Positions 35,113 to 46,529 of a stretch of 64,000 bases of DNA are shown here, piece by piece; the first letter of the stretch is position 1; each line of letters starts with the position of its first letter. Both the position numbers and the translations under genes were made by a program. Under the pieces are notes generated by a model that did no database searches, was not told where the DNA came from, and saw only the letters and a list, made by a program, of their open reading frames with translations. The DNA comes from Prorocentrum cordatum (Eukaryota > Sar > Dinophyceae > Prorocentrales > Prorocentraceae): positions 146,501 to 210,500 of the forward strand of contig CAUYUJ010016912.1 of the NCBI GenBank assembly GCA_963575745.1, in the 5' to 3' direction.

Positions 35113-36030
35113 CTCCCTTTCCATCATGTTCTCCTCCTCCTCCTCCTTCTGTTCCTCGTCGCCCTCTTCATACTTCTCCGCGTTGACCTCCTCGTTGACT
35201 CACCATCCTGGGTCATCACAGCACGTTGTCTGACGAGACGAAGGGCTGATCCGCAGGAGGATCTGCAGCGGTCGTCCTCTTCCTCTTCGTCCTTTTCACG
35301 CTTCTCCTCGTTGACTTACTCGTTCACCCAATGTCTCCCAGGGGGTCAGGGCACGCCGCTTGGCGTGGAGACGGGCCGCTTGGGAAGGAGGACCAGCAGC
35401 GGGAGTGATGTTGGAAGGAGAAGGGTGCGCAAGCGGGCCAGAGGGGGAGGCGGAACGAGGAGGAGCGGCAGCAGGACCGGAGGGGCAGGATGGGAGACTC
35501 TATGCCTCTGCGGTGACAGTGCAGGGGCGCCAGCCAAGGCGTCAAACTTTTGGCGCGGCTAGGGGGTGACTGAGTGTGGGGGCAATAAGCGGGGGGGGGG
35601 GGAGAAAGGTGCACCTGTCGAGCACCTTCGAGGGCCCTGGGGGGCCTTCAGGGCTCCTTTTAGGGCCACCTTCCTGCATCTCTTGGGGGCCCCCTCCCAA
35701 AGATCGCCCCCCATTACGACATGCACGAGCGGCGACCTCTCTTCCTCCGCCAGTTGTGAGAGAATGGCGGGACGAGGACTGAGAGCTTTTTGCAATCACT
35801 CGGATCAAAAGTAAGCGGCTTCCACCCAACAGAATTTATGACGCCATCAAGTCAGAACGGTACTCCTTGAGCCCGTCTGCTGGGGTGCGCGCTCAGGGTT
35901 TGACTCGCCAATGCGCTGGCGGGGGCGATCATGTAGAATAGCGAGGGAAGCATGCCATGGATGCGTATACATGAAAGCGTATGTTGTTGTAGGTATGTGT
36001 GCATACACATAGATATGCTTCTAGACATCC
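35113..36030. other. no gene seen
   Basis: Contains a 12-base G run near 35592 but nothing I can call a gene. Confidence 0.5.
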
Positions 36031-36062
<32 letters not shown>

Positions 36063-36375
36063 AGCCCATTCCTCAAACCCTGAACCCAAACATGTTTTCA
36101 TCTCTTGGGGACGCATGTTTTACTTCCGCCACCTTCTGCCGCCCTTCCGCCAACAGAGGCGACCTCGTTTTACTTCCGACGACCTTCCGCCGCCCTTCCG
36201 CCGCCTTCCGCGGCGGAAGAGATGCCAACTCGTTCGATCCTCGATGGCAAGGTCATTTTTGGAACGCCTCTCTCTCATGCATATATATATATATATGTAT
36301 GCACACATCTCTTTACATACATATTAATATATATGTATATATACCTACGCACATATATACATATATATAACGAGG
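36031..36375. repeat. TA/TACA microsatellites around a short duplicated CCTTCCGCC block
   Basis: TA runs at about 36036-36062, 36279-36298 and 36327-36370. Between them, CTTCCGCC-rich sequence at 36120-36220 is duplicated at about 55-60 bp spacing. Confidence 0.8.
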
Positions 36376-36845
36376 AATGCGGACCCCCCATAATGCCCTT
36401 TAGTGAAAACTGCCGAGGACACTCCAGGAGTGCGCCCGGCACCACATGCACCCAGGGAAAATTCAATCGGCACCCAAACACGAACGCACGCATCCGACGA
36501 AACGCACGCCGGCTAGCGAAACAGACGGGAGACTACACGGGTGTACTGGGAATGCCCATGTCGAATGAAGCGGTTTAGGGTTCCTTAGCCGATATGTCTG
36601 GCTGGATGCAATCTCAATGACTGGTCATGCATTGTATACGTGTGCGTGCACATACATACACATACGTGTTGCCGTCCACCCAACACCCACAAAACTACAG
36701 ATATACAGCAACGGGGCTCCCGAGTCTGATCCTGATCTACTTTATCCTCGTCTCATTCTGGGCCCTCATCACTCTCATCCCCAACTTTCTTGTCCCAAGG
36801 TGGCGCAATCCTCTAGGGGAACGTAAAGGCAGTAGCGAGAGCAAT
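36376..36845. other. no gene seen
   Basis: Unique-looking spacer. Confidence 0.5.
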
Positions 36846-37110
36846 TACAACACCTGAAGTACGAACTGCTGTAATACCTGTAGTAAGAACTGTGATGGGG
36901 GCTGTACTACTGGCTGTAGTACGACTTGTAGTGTGGGGGCAGTAGTAAGAGGTGTCGTGGAAACTATACTACACACTGTAGTAGGACCTGTAGCGGGAGC
37001 TCTGATACAAGCTGCTTCAAGGGAACATGGTACCCGCTGTAATACGACATGTGAAATGCACTGTTTTCGGAGCTGCAGTGGGAGCTGCACTCTTGGCTGA
37101 ACAAGAAACT
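36846..37110. repeat. 12-bp degenerate repeat, GGAGCTGTAGTA type
   Basis: Same family as the larger block at 41170-42690. Confidence 0.75.
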
Positions 37111-37219
37111 GTGTTAGCAACAAAGTTGGGAAATACAGCGAGGACTGCGTTGTTACCTGTCAAAATGAGGGGGCCGAGCGGTCATTCACTGTCCCTGGGC
37201 GGGTGGCTGAATGGAGGTT

Positions 37220-37335
37220 CTGCGGTGTGGATGGTTGTTGTTGTTCGTGTGGTTGTTGTTGTTGCTGCTGCTGCTGTTGTTGTTGTTGTTGTTCTTGTTC
37301 TTGTTGTTGTTATTGTTGTTGTTCTTGTTGAAGGT
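37220..37335. repeat. TTG microsatellite
   Basis: GTT/TTG triplets with CTG and CTT variants. Confidence 0.95.
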
Positions 37336-37454
37336 TGATTACTAAACAATTATTATTGTTGGACCACCCCCAAGGGCTTTGACGCTCTCGCCTCGGCGCC
37401 GGCTTCATTTTCATTGAAAGTGAGGCTCACGCTCAAGCGGTTTTGGGGGGCGCC

Positions 37455-37865
37455 AAAACCGGCCCCCCAACGAGACTTTTTCCTTTTTTGCGCAGGGCCG
37501 GTGCTCTTGCTCGCCGCCGAAAGCCGCCGTCCCAACGAAACCAGCACTACCGCTCGAGAGGTCCTCGCGTTTTACCTTGGACTGGCGCGCTAGTCTTTCT
37601 CTCATCGGCGCCGCCCCCAGCAACAACAACGCTCCCGCTCGAGACGTCCTACCTTTTTTACTCAAGGCGGTGCTCCTCCTCGCAGGTGAAAACTGCCGTC
37701 CCGACAAATCCAGCGCTCCCGTCCCAGACTCCCTCTCGTTTTACGCTGGATACTCTCTTTTGAATTGGCGCCGCTCCCAGCAAGAACAACGCTCCCGCTC
37801 GAGGCCTCCTCCCTTTTTCCTCCGGACGGTGCTGCGCCTCGCCGCCGACAACCCCAGTCCTGAGA
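37455..37865. repeat. 160-bp tandem repeat, left block
   Basis: The anchor GCTCCCGCTCGAG recurs at about 37639 and 37799, and the CCCAGCAA anchor at 37618 and 37778 gives a 160-bp period. About 2.5 copies. Related copies lie at 40165-40500. Confidence 0.85.
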
Positions 37866-37930
37866 AAATTAGCCTGACGAAGGACCCAACCATGTGCAGG
37901 TGTGAATACCGCAGTTGACACTACAAATTT

Positions 37931-40020
37931 CGGTGGGGCTCCCTATAGGGCCAAGAAACGTGTGAAGGGGATGGGTGTGCGGGACGCATGCGGGCGGCAG
38001 CACTGGGGCCTTCGGTGGAGCTCCCTATGGGGCCACGAAACGTGTGAGGGAGTTGACGAAATGGGTGTGGCTGACGCATGCGGGCGCGGGCACTGGGGCC
38101 TTCGGTGGAGCTCCCTATGGGACCACGAAACGTTTGAGGGGTGTGCCGAAATGGGTGTGGCTGACGCATGCGGGCGCGGGCACTGGGGCCTTCGGTGGAG
38201 CTCCCTATGGGGCCACGAAACGTGTGAGGGGTGTGCCGAAATGGGTGTGGTTGACGCATGCGGGCGCGGGCACTGGGGCCTTCGGTGGAGCTCCCTATGG
38301 GGCCACGAAACGTGTGAGGGGTGTGCCGAAATGGGTGTGGCTGACGCATGCGGGCGCGGGCACTGGGGCCTTCGGTGGAGCTCCCTATGGAGCCACGAAA
38401 CGTGTGAGGGGTGTGCCGAAATGGGTGTGGTGACGCATGCGGGCGCGGGCACTGGGGCCTTCGGTGGAGCTCCCTATGGAGCCACGAAACGTGTGAGGGG
38501 TGTGCCGAAATGGGTGTGGGTGACGCATGCGGGCGCGGCACTGGGGCCTTCGGTGGAGCTCCCTATGGAGCCACGAAGCGTGTGAGGGGTGTGCCGAAAT
38601 GGGTGTGGCTGACGCATGCGGGCGCGGGCACTGGGGCCTCGGTGGAGTTCCCCATGGGGCCACGAAACGAGGGGTGTGCCGAAATGGGTGTGGCTGGCGC
38701 TTGCGGGCGCGGGCACTGGGGCCTTCGGTGGAGCTCCCCATGGAGCCACGAAGCGTGTGAGGGGTGTGCCGAAATGGGTGTGGCTGACGCATGCGGGCGC
38801 GGGCACTGGGGCCTTCGGTGGAGCTCCCTATGGAGCCACGAAACGTGTGAGGGGTGTGCCGAAATGGGTGTGGCTGACGCATGCGGGCGCGGGCACTGGG
38901 GCCTTCGGTGGAGCTCCCTATGGAGCCACGAAACGTGGTGAGGGGTGTGCCGAAATGGGTGTGGGTGACGCATGCGGGCGCGGGCACTGGGGCCTTCGGT
39001 GGAGCTCCCTATGGAGCCACGAAACGTGTGAGGGGTGTGCCGAAATGGGTGTGGGGGACGCATGCGGCCGCGGGCACTGGGGCCTTCGGTGGAGCTCCCT
39101 ATGGAGCCACGAAACGTGTGAGGGGTGTGCCGAAATGGGTGTGGGTGACGCATGCGGGCGCGGGCACTGGGGCCTTCGGTGGAGCTCCCTATGGAGCCAC
39201 GAAACGTGTGAGGGGTGTGCCGAAATGGGTGTGGTGACGCATGCGGGCGCGGGCACTGGGGCCTTCGGTGGAGCTCCCTATGTGTGAGGGGTGTGCCGAA
39301 ATGGGTGTGGGTGACGCATGCGGGCGCGGGCACTGGGGCCTTCGGTGGAGCTCCCTATGGAGCCACGAAACGTGTGAGGGGTGTGCCGAAATGGGTGTGG
39401 GTGACGCATGCGGGCGCGGGCACTGGGGCCTTCGGTGGAGCTCCCTATGGAGCCACGAAACGTGTGAGGGGTGTGCCGAAATGGGTGTGGGTGACGCATG
39501 CGGGCGCGGGCACTGTGAGGGGTGTGCCGAAATGGCGGCATGGACTGATGGAGAAACGAAACTGCACGGGTGTGAGGGGTGTGCCGAAATGGGTGTGGCT
39601 GACGCATGCGGGCGCGGGCACTGGGGCCTTCGGTGGAGCTCCCTATGGAGCCACGAAACGTGTGAGGGGTGTGCCGAAATGGGTGTGGGTGACGCATGCG
39701 GGCGCGGGCACTGGGGCCTTCGGTGGAGCTCCCTATGGAGCCACGAAACGTGTGAGGGGTGTGCCGAAATGGGTGTGGGTGACGCATGCGGGCGCGGGCA
39801 CTGGGGCCTTCGGTGGAGCTCCCTATGGGGCCACGAAACGTGTGAGGGGTGCCGAAATGGGTGTGGGTGACGCATGCGGGCGCGGGCACTGGGGCCTTCG
39901 GTGGAGCTCCCTATGGAGCCACGAAGCGTGTGAGGGGTGTGCCGAATTGGGTGTGGGTGACGCATGCGGGCGCGGGCACTGGGGCCTTCGGTGGAGCTCC
40001 TTATGGGGCCACGAAACGGT
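37931..40020. repeat. 90-bp satellite, array 1 (~23 units)
   Basis: Unit words in order: CGGTGGAGCTCCCTATGG, CCACGAAACGTGTGAGG, GTGTGCCGAAATGGGTGTG, GACGCATGCGGGCGCGGG, CACTGGGGCCTT. The period is 90, with a few 87-89-bp units and one disrupted segment at about 39515-39580. The first unit carries the GGCGGCAGC form that characterises array 2. 90 is a multiple of 3, so a 30-residue peptide repeat stays open in several frames; I do not treat it as coding. Confidence 0.95.
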
Positions 40021-40031
40021 GTACTGGGTGG

Positions 40032-40110
40032 GTGAAGAGGAGAGGAGGAGAGGAGGAAAGGAGAGGAGGAGAGGAGAGGAGAGGAGAGGAGAGGAGAGGA
40101 GAGGAGAGGA
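40032..40110. repeat. GGAGA purine repeat
   Basis: Pentamer/hexamer GAGGA run between array 1 and its 3' flank. Array 2 has a purine tract in the same place (44140-44200). Confidence 0.9.
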
Positions 40111-40164
40111 ACGCGGGGCACCGTCTCTTCAAAACGAAGACCCAACACCACAGGATGGTTGGGA

Positions 40165-40500
40165 AAAAATGGCTCCCGCTCGAGACTTCCTCCGTTCTTA
40201 CTCAAGGCGGTGTTCCTCCTCGCCGCCGACAACCGCCGTCCCAACAAAACCAGCGTTCCCGCTCGAGACTTTGTTTTGTTTTACGCTGGATTAGCGCCCT
40301 GCTCTCTTCAGCCTTGGCGCCGCTCCCAGCAACAACAGCGGCCCTGCTCGAGACTTCCTCCCTTTGTCTTCAGGGCCAGGTCCTTGTCTCGCCGCCGACA
40401 GCCCCCATCCCCACTAAGGCAATCCTGTCGCTCGATACTTCCTTGTGCTTTACCCTTGGCTGGGACTCCACTGGCGGTCTCGCATCGGCGCAGCAAGGCG
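40165..40500. repeat. 160-bp tandem repeat, right block
   Basis: About two copies of the 37455-37865 repeat, starting directly after the 3' flank of array 1. Confidence 0.8.
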
Positions 40501-40685
40501 CGGGCATGCGTTTTCGAGGCGGGATATGTTGGAATTCCTTGGAGGAGGTGTTTGCAAGACTTCATTGGGCGGGAGATCTGGGAATGGGAATAACGGACCC
40601 CGCTGTAGAACAATAACCCCCCATGATGGGGATGGTTACCATGATGGTCGCATGCATCGTGTGGAAACATCGCGCATGAGGGTAA

Positions 40686-40803
40686 ACTGATTGTTGTTGT
40701 CGTTGTTGCTGTTGTTATTAGTGTAGTTGTTGCTGTTGTTGCTGTTGTTATTAATGTGGATGATATTGTTGCTGCTGCTGTTGTTGTTGATGTTATTGTT
40801 ATC
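40686..40803. repeat. TTG/GTT microsatellite
   Basis: TTG triplets with TTA and CTG variants. Confidence 0.95.
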
Positions 40804-40829
40804 GTCGTCCGCCCTGCGACACAGCCCGC

Positions 40830-41012
40830 GACCTACCCGTGACCCACCCGCGACCCACCCGCGATCCACCCTGCAACCCACCCGCGACCCAACCGCGACC
40901 CAACCCGCCACCCGCCCGTGACCCACCCGCGAACCACCCGCGACCCACCCGCGACCCACCCGCGACCCAGCCCGCGAACCACCCGCGACACACCAGCGAC
41001 ACATCCGCGACC
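40830..41012. repeat. 11-bp minisatellite, ACCCACCCGCG
   Basis: About 16 units with small variants (AACCACCCGCG, ACCCAACCGCG). Confidence 0.9.
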
Positions 41013-41169
41013 TACCTGAACGGAACAATCTGCCCCTGCGACGGGCGCACTGCATATTTTGTAAAAATCCGGCACCTGCGGCGGGCTTCTTCAGAGCCTC
41101 GCAGACTGTCGACGTCCTCAACGCCCCTTCACTCTTATCCACAACTGCGGGGCGCTATACATCATTAGC

Positions 41170-42690
41170 TGATGATAGAAATACCATCGGAACTTGAATC
41201 GGAACAGTTGTACTTCTGACTGTCGTGGACAGGCCAGTAAGAGCTGCACTCGACTATGGAGAAGGATGTATACCATACTATGTAGCAGGAGCTGTAGCAA
41301 TTCATGCAGTGAGAGCTGTACTAGTGATTTGAGCAAGGACTGCTGTGGGAGCTGTGATAGGATATGTAGAAGGAGCTGTTGTAGGAACTGTGCTCAGAAC
41401 TCGAATGAGAGCTATAGCATGAACAGATGGCCGGGGACTGCACTACTGGCTGTACTGAGAGCTGTATGCTGGCCTCATTTAGAAGCTGCAGTAGGGGCAG
41501 GCGTATAAACTGTAGTGGGAGCTGGTGGGCTGAGCTGGGAGCTGTACTAGTGGATGAGTCGGGGGACTGAAGATGGAGCTGTGCTCATATAGGGAATATA
41601 CCTTGGAGTAGGACCTGTAGTGGGATATGCATTGTGAGCTGTACTGGGATCAGTGTTACTGATTGTGGTTGGGGTTATAACTGGATCTTTAGTGGTAGGA
41701 GTACTGAAAGCTGTACGAGTGGCTGTCGTGGAATTTCTAGTATAGCTGCACTATAAGATGGGGCAGAGTAATATGTAGTAGGAGCTGCAGCAATACTTGT
41801 GGTGAGAGCTCTGCTAGTGACTTTGGCAAGAGCTGTTGTGGGAACTGCAGCAGGGGCCGCAGAAGGAACTGCCGTTCGAAGTATAGCCAGAGCTGCAACG
41901 AATGTAGAAATGGCAGGTTTGAGGGGACTGCATGGCTGGCTGTAGTAAGAGCTGTAGTACGACTTGCTATAAGAATTTTGTACGGGCTCGGCAGTAGGAG
42001 TTGTAATGAGAGCGACAGTATGGGGTGTACTGGGGGCTGTACGAATGGACGCGTCAATGGACTGAGCACGGACCTGCAATCAGATACGCCGTCTACTTTG
42101 GAATCGGAGCTGCAATGGGAGCTGTGGTACTGGCTGCACATAGAGCTATATCAGGAGATGCGGTGGGATACGTATTGAAACCTGCGCTGGGAACTGTACT
42201 ACTGGTTTGTATATCAGGTTGCAATACGAGTTTTCGTGGAATATAATTGGACACCGCACTACTGGCTGTAGTGGGAAGTGCAAGTAAAATTGCACCCAGA
42301 TATGCCATACGAGGTGCACTCCGCGCTGTACTACGAATGGTCGCAAAGGGTGAAGTGAGAGCTGCGCTGGAGGGTGTGATCGAGAGTGTCGTCGGAGCTG
42401 TAGAGAAGAGTTGTTGTCGGATTTGTATTAGGGGCTGTTGTGGGAGCCGTAGAAGGAACCATCGTAGGAGGTGGCGCAGGAGCTGCTGTGGGAGCTGTTC
42501 TCCTGGCGGCAGCAGGGATTGCAGTGCCGCTTGCCATGAGATCTGCAGTGGAGCTCTGGTACCAACTGCAGTACTAACGGCAGTGCAATCAAAAGTAAGA
42601 GCTATGACACGAACAGTGGGTGGTGTGCATTGTGATGTAGCTTGAACGGTAGCCGCGGATGTCTGCACAGGGTGTTCACACAACAATGAA
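41170..42690. repeat. 12-bp degenerate repeat, GGAGCTGTAGTA type
   Basis: Around 41340-41420 clean 12-base steps can be counted (GGAGCTGTGATA, GGATATGTAGAA, GGAGCTGTTGTA, GGAACTGTGCTC). Because the unit is 12, open frames with Ala/Val/Gly-rich peptide appear on both strands. Confidence 0.8.
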
Positions 42691-42705
42691 TTCTACAAGC
42701 AAAAT

Positions 42706-44259
42706 AAATTAGCCTGGCGAAGGACCCAACCATATGCAGTTGAGAGTACCGCAATTGTGAATATCTTTTTCGGTGGAGCTCCCTATGGGGCCACGAAACG
42801 TGTGAGGGGTGTGCCGAAATGGGTGTGCGGGACGCATGCGGACGGCAGCACTGGGGCCTTCGGTGGAGCTCCCTGTGGGGCCACGAAACGTGTGAGGGGT
42901 GTGCCGAAATGGGTGTGCGGGACGCATGCGGACGGCAGCCATGGGGCCTTCGGTGGAGCTCCCTATGGGGCCACGAAACGTGTGAGGGGTGTGCCGAAAT
43001 GGGTGTGCGGGACGCATGCGGACGGCAGCACTGGGGCCTTCGGTGGAGCTCCCTGTGGGGCCACGAAACGTGTGAGGGGTGTGCCGAAATGGGTGTGCGG
43101 GACGCATGCGGACGGCAGCCATGGGGCCTTCGGTGGAGCTCCCTATGGGGCCACGAAACGTGTGAGGGGTGTGCCGAAATGGGTGTGCGGGACGCATGCG
43201 GACGGCAGCACTGGGGCCTTCGGTGGAGCTCCCTGTGGGGCCACGAAACGTGTGAGGGGTGTGCCGAAATGGGTGTGCGGGACGCATGCGGACGGCAGCA
43301 CTGGGGCCTTCGGTGGAGCTCCCTGTGGGGCCACGAAACGTGTGAGGGGTGTGCCGAAATGGGTGTGCGGGACGCATGCGGACGGCAGCCATGGGGCCTT
43401 CGGTGGAGCTCCCTATGGGGCCACGAAACGTGTGAGGGGTGTGCCGAAATGGGTGTGCGGGACGCATGCGGACGGCAGCATTGGGGCCTTCGGTGGAGCT
43501 CCCTGGGGGCCACGAAACGTGTGAGGGGTGTGCTGACGCATGCGGACGGCAGCCTGTGGTGCGGTGTATGGGGCCTGTCCGAAATGGGTGTGCGGGACGA
43601 AACGTGTGAGGGGTGTGCCGAAATGACGGCACGCGGGGCCTTCGGTGGAGCTCCCTGGGGCCACGAAACGTGTGAGGGGTGTGCCGAAATGGGTGTGCGG
43701 GACGCATGCGGACGGCAGCCATGGGGCCTTCGGTGGAGCTCCCTGTGGGGCCACGAAACGTGTGAGGGGTGTGCCGAAATGGGTGTGCGGGACGCATGCG
43801 GACGGCAGCACTGGGGCCTTCGGTGGAGCTCCCTGTGGGGCCACGAAACGTGTGAGGGGTGTGCCGAAATGGGTGTGCGGGACGCATGCGGACGGCAGCC
43901 ATGGGGCCTTCGGTGGAGCTCCCTATGGGGCCACGAAACGTGTGAGGGGTGTGCCGAAATGGGTGTGCGGGACGCATGCGGACGGCAGCACTGGGGCCTT
44001 CGGTGGAGCTCCCTGTGGGGCCACGAAACGTGTGAGGGGTGTGCCGAAATGGGTGTGCGGGACGCATGCGGACGGCAGCCATGGGGCCTTCGGTGGAGCT
44101 CCCTATGGGGCCACGAAACGTGTGAGGGGTGTGCCGAGAGCAGAGGCAAGGAGGGGGAGGAGGGAGGAGGGCGAGGAGGGGGAGGAGGAGATGAGGAGGA
44201 GACGCGGGGCACCGTCTCTTCAAAACGAGGACCCAACACCACAGGATGGTTGGGAAAAA
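42706..44259. other. repeat-bearing unit 2 (shared flanks around 90-bp array)
   Basis: 5' flank 42706-42770 and 3' flank 44202-44259 match those of unit 1. In both units the distance from AGGACCC to the first CGGTGG is exactly 50 bases. Confidence 0.6.
42771..44135. repeat. 90-bp satellite, array 2 (~15 units)
   Basis: Units alternate between type A (GGCAGCACTGG with CCCTGTGG) and type B (GGCAGCCATGG with CCCTATGG), giving a partial 180-bp higher-order repeat: A-B-A-B-A-A-B-A', a broken stretch at about 43510-43660, then a hybrid and A-B-A-B. Confidence 0.95.
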
Positions 44260-44639
44260 CTGTTAGGTTGCCGCGTGGATATCGCAGCCCCAAAGCAAGG
44301 CATATCACAAAACTAGGAATTGTAAAACCTAGAACTAGAGCCGCGACGCGGCATGCAACACTATAAGAACTCGTTCAACAAATTCACGCGCCACGAATCA
44401 TTCGTGTTGGGCAGTCGTGCTGGGGGTTACGCTGCTGGTCGTGTGGGGTTGTGCTGGGAGCTTGTGCTGCGGAGTTGTGCGGGGGGGGGTCGGGCTGGGG
44501 GTTGTGCCAAGACTCCCTCCCCGCCCGCATGTCGTCTCGCTCACTCCCACCCGCCCTCCCAACACATACGTAGCACCCGAGTCTGGCCCGAGCCTCAGCA
44601 TATTCAGCAGTCGTTTTTGGATGGGCAGCTACTGGGGGC
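44260..44639. other. no gene seen
   Basis: Spacer. 44430-44510 already contains GTTGTGCTGGG words related to the following minisatellite. Confidence 0.5.
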
Positions 44640-44666
44640 CAATCCGCCGCCGCAGCCGCCGCCGCA

Positions 44667-44700
<34 letters not shown>

Positions 44701-44721
44701 CAGCCGCCGCCGCCGCCGCCA
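44640..44721. repeat. CCG microsatellite
   Basis: CCGCCG/CAGCCG triplets. Confidence 0.9.
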
Positions 44722-44914
44722 AGTGTACTCTGCATTGCTTTTGACAGGGATGGCGGGGGGAGGCCGCCTCGGGTTGGCTGCGCATGCTCCGAATTTGGAG
44801 GCACTGTGTGTGTTTGTATGTTTTTTACAAACGATGGTGGGGGGGGTCCTCATGGTTCCGGGTTGGCTACCAGTCGCCTGGGGGAGGGGGTGTTTATTAA
44901 TAGGGAACAGTGAT

Positions 44915-45475
44915 TGGGGGGATTGTGCTGGGGGGTTGTGCTGGGGGTTGTGCTAGGAGGTTGTGCTGGGTCGTCGTGCTGGGGGATTTTGCTGGGGAGT
45001 TGTGCTGAGGGGTTGTTGGGGTTGTGATGGGAGGTTGTGCTGGGGGATTGTGTTGGGGGGGTTGTGCTGGGAGATTGTATTGGGGGGGATCGCTGGGGGT
45101 TGCGCTGGGAGCTGTGCTGGCAGGTTGTGCTGGGGGGTTGTGCGGTGGGGTTGTGCTGGGGGGGGTGCTGGGCGGTTGTGCGGTGGGGTTGCGATGAAGT
45201 GTTATGCTGGGGGGTCGTGCTGGGGGTTGTGCTGGGGGTTTGTGCTGGATGGGTTATGCTGGGGGGTTGTGCTGGGGGGTTATGCTGGGGGGTTGTGTTG
45301 GGTGTGTGTGCTGGAGGGGTTCTCCGGGGGGGTTGTGTGGTGGGGTTGTGTTGGGGGGGTTGTCCTGGGGGGGGGTTCTCCCGGGATTGTGCTGTTGGTG
45401 TGTGCTAGGGGGTTGTGCTGGGGTGTTGTGCTGGGGTGTTGTGCTGGGGGTTGTGCTGGCGTGTTGTGCTGGGGG
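44915..45475 (+). repeat. 13-bp minisatellite TTGTGCTGGGGGG, forward
   Basis: About 40 units with slippage in the G run. Confidence 0.95.
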
Positions 45476-45574
45476 ATCCTTGCCCTGTGCCGATCCTGGA
45501 ATGGCCCTGGGTGTATTACGACGCTTGGGCCGTCCTCAGAGGCACGGCCTCGGAGGTTTCTCCCAGCGCGCTCC

Positions 45575-45590
45575 TCATCATCATTCTCAC

Positions 45591-45668
<78 letters not shown>

Positions 45669-45747
45669 TATCATCATCATCAACATCATCAGCATCATCA
45701 TCATCATCACAATCACCGACATCCTCATCAGCATCACCGTCATCATT

Positions 45748-45784
<37 letters not shown>

Positions 45785-46040
45785 CCATCGTCATCATCGT
45801 CATTATCGTCATCATCGTCAGCATCATCATCAGCACCATCACCGTCACCATCACCATCGCCATCATCATCACAATCACCATCACCATCGCCATCATCATC
45901 ATCAGCATCATCATCATCATCATCAGCAGCTTCATCATCACCGTCACCACTATGTTCATCAGCATCAGCATCAACATCAGCATCATCATCATCAGCATCA
46001 TCATCATCATCATCATCGTCATCATCAGCATCGTCATCCC
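45575..46040. repeat. CAT/ATC microsatellite
   Basis: A pure CAT core at 45590-45690, then CAT with CAG, CAC and GTC variants. Confidence 0.97.
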
Positions 46041-46261
46041 TCATAGCATCGTCATCCCTTATCATATTCCTCATCACCACATCTTTCTTTCGTCAGGGTG
46101 AGGAGGAGGAGGAGGGAGGTGAATGAGGAGTCGGCGATGTGGGAGAAGTATCAAGAGCCCCACCCTTAGGATATGGGTAGCATCTTGTCTAATCCCTCCT
46201 GTGACTGTTATACCTCCTGGTATTATTGCCCATCCTGACTCTCATATTCTCCCCACAACAG

Positions 46262-46495
46262 AACCCCAACACTACCTCCCAGCACGAACCCCCAACACAA
46301 CTTCCAGCACAACCCCCCAGCAATCCCCCGCAACACAACCCCCCAGCACAACCCCCCAGCACAGCCATTCAGCGCAACCTCCTAGCACACAACCCCAGCA
46401 CAACGCCCCAGCACAACCCACCAGCACAACACCCCAGCACCCCCCCCCCAGCGCAACCACCATCACAACCCCCCAGCCCCTCTCTCGAAGGAAGG
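46262..46495 (-). repeat. 13-bp minisatellite, reverse (AGCACAACCCCCC)
   Basis: Reverse complement of the 44915-45475 unit. Confidence 0.93.
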
Positions 46496-46529
46496 AGGGC
46501 CCCCCCATGCGGGGGGTGCCACAGCCAGG

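Larger units (their letters stand above)
37866..40168. other. repeat-bearing unit 1 (shared flanks around 90-bp array)
   Basis: From AAATTAGCCTG at 37866 to GGATGGTTGGGAAAA at about 40168. Both flanks recur around the second array (42706-44259). The 5' flank contains CCCAACCAT and the 3' flank ATGGTTGGG, a 9-bp inverted repeat. It could be a non-autonomous element that carries its own satellite; no protein seen. Confidence 0.6.

Noticed and set aside
40830-41012. CRISPR-like array
   Set aside because: Short direct repeats without spacers; it is an 11-bp minisatellite, and the host is eukaryotic.
37931-44366. Open frames of 200-570 codons in the 90-bp arrays
   Set aside because: A unit of 90 bp (30 codons) stays open in several frames on both strands; nothing favours one frame.
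45280-46080. Asp-rich, His-rich or Ser-rich proteins from the CAT tract
   Set aside because: Trinucleotide repeat read in each frame; no start context or flanking coding sequence.
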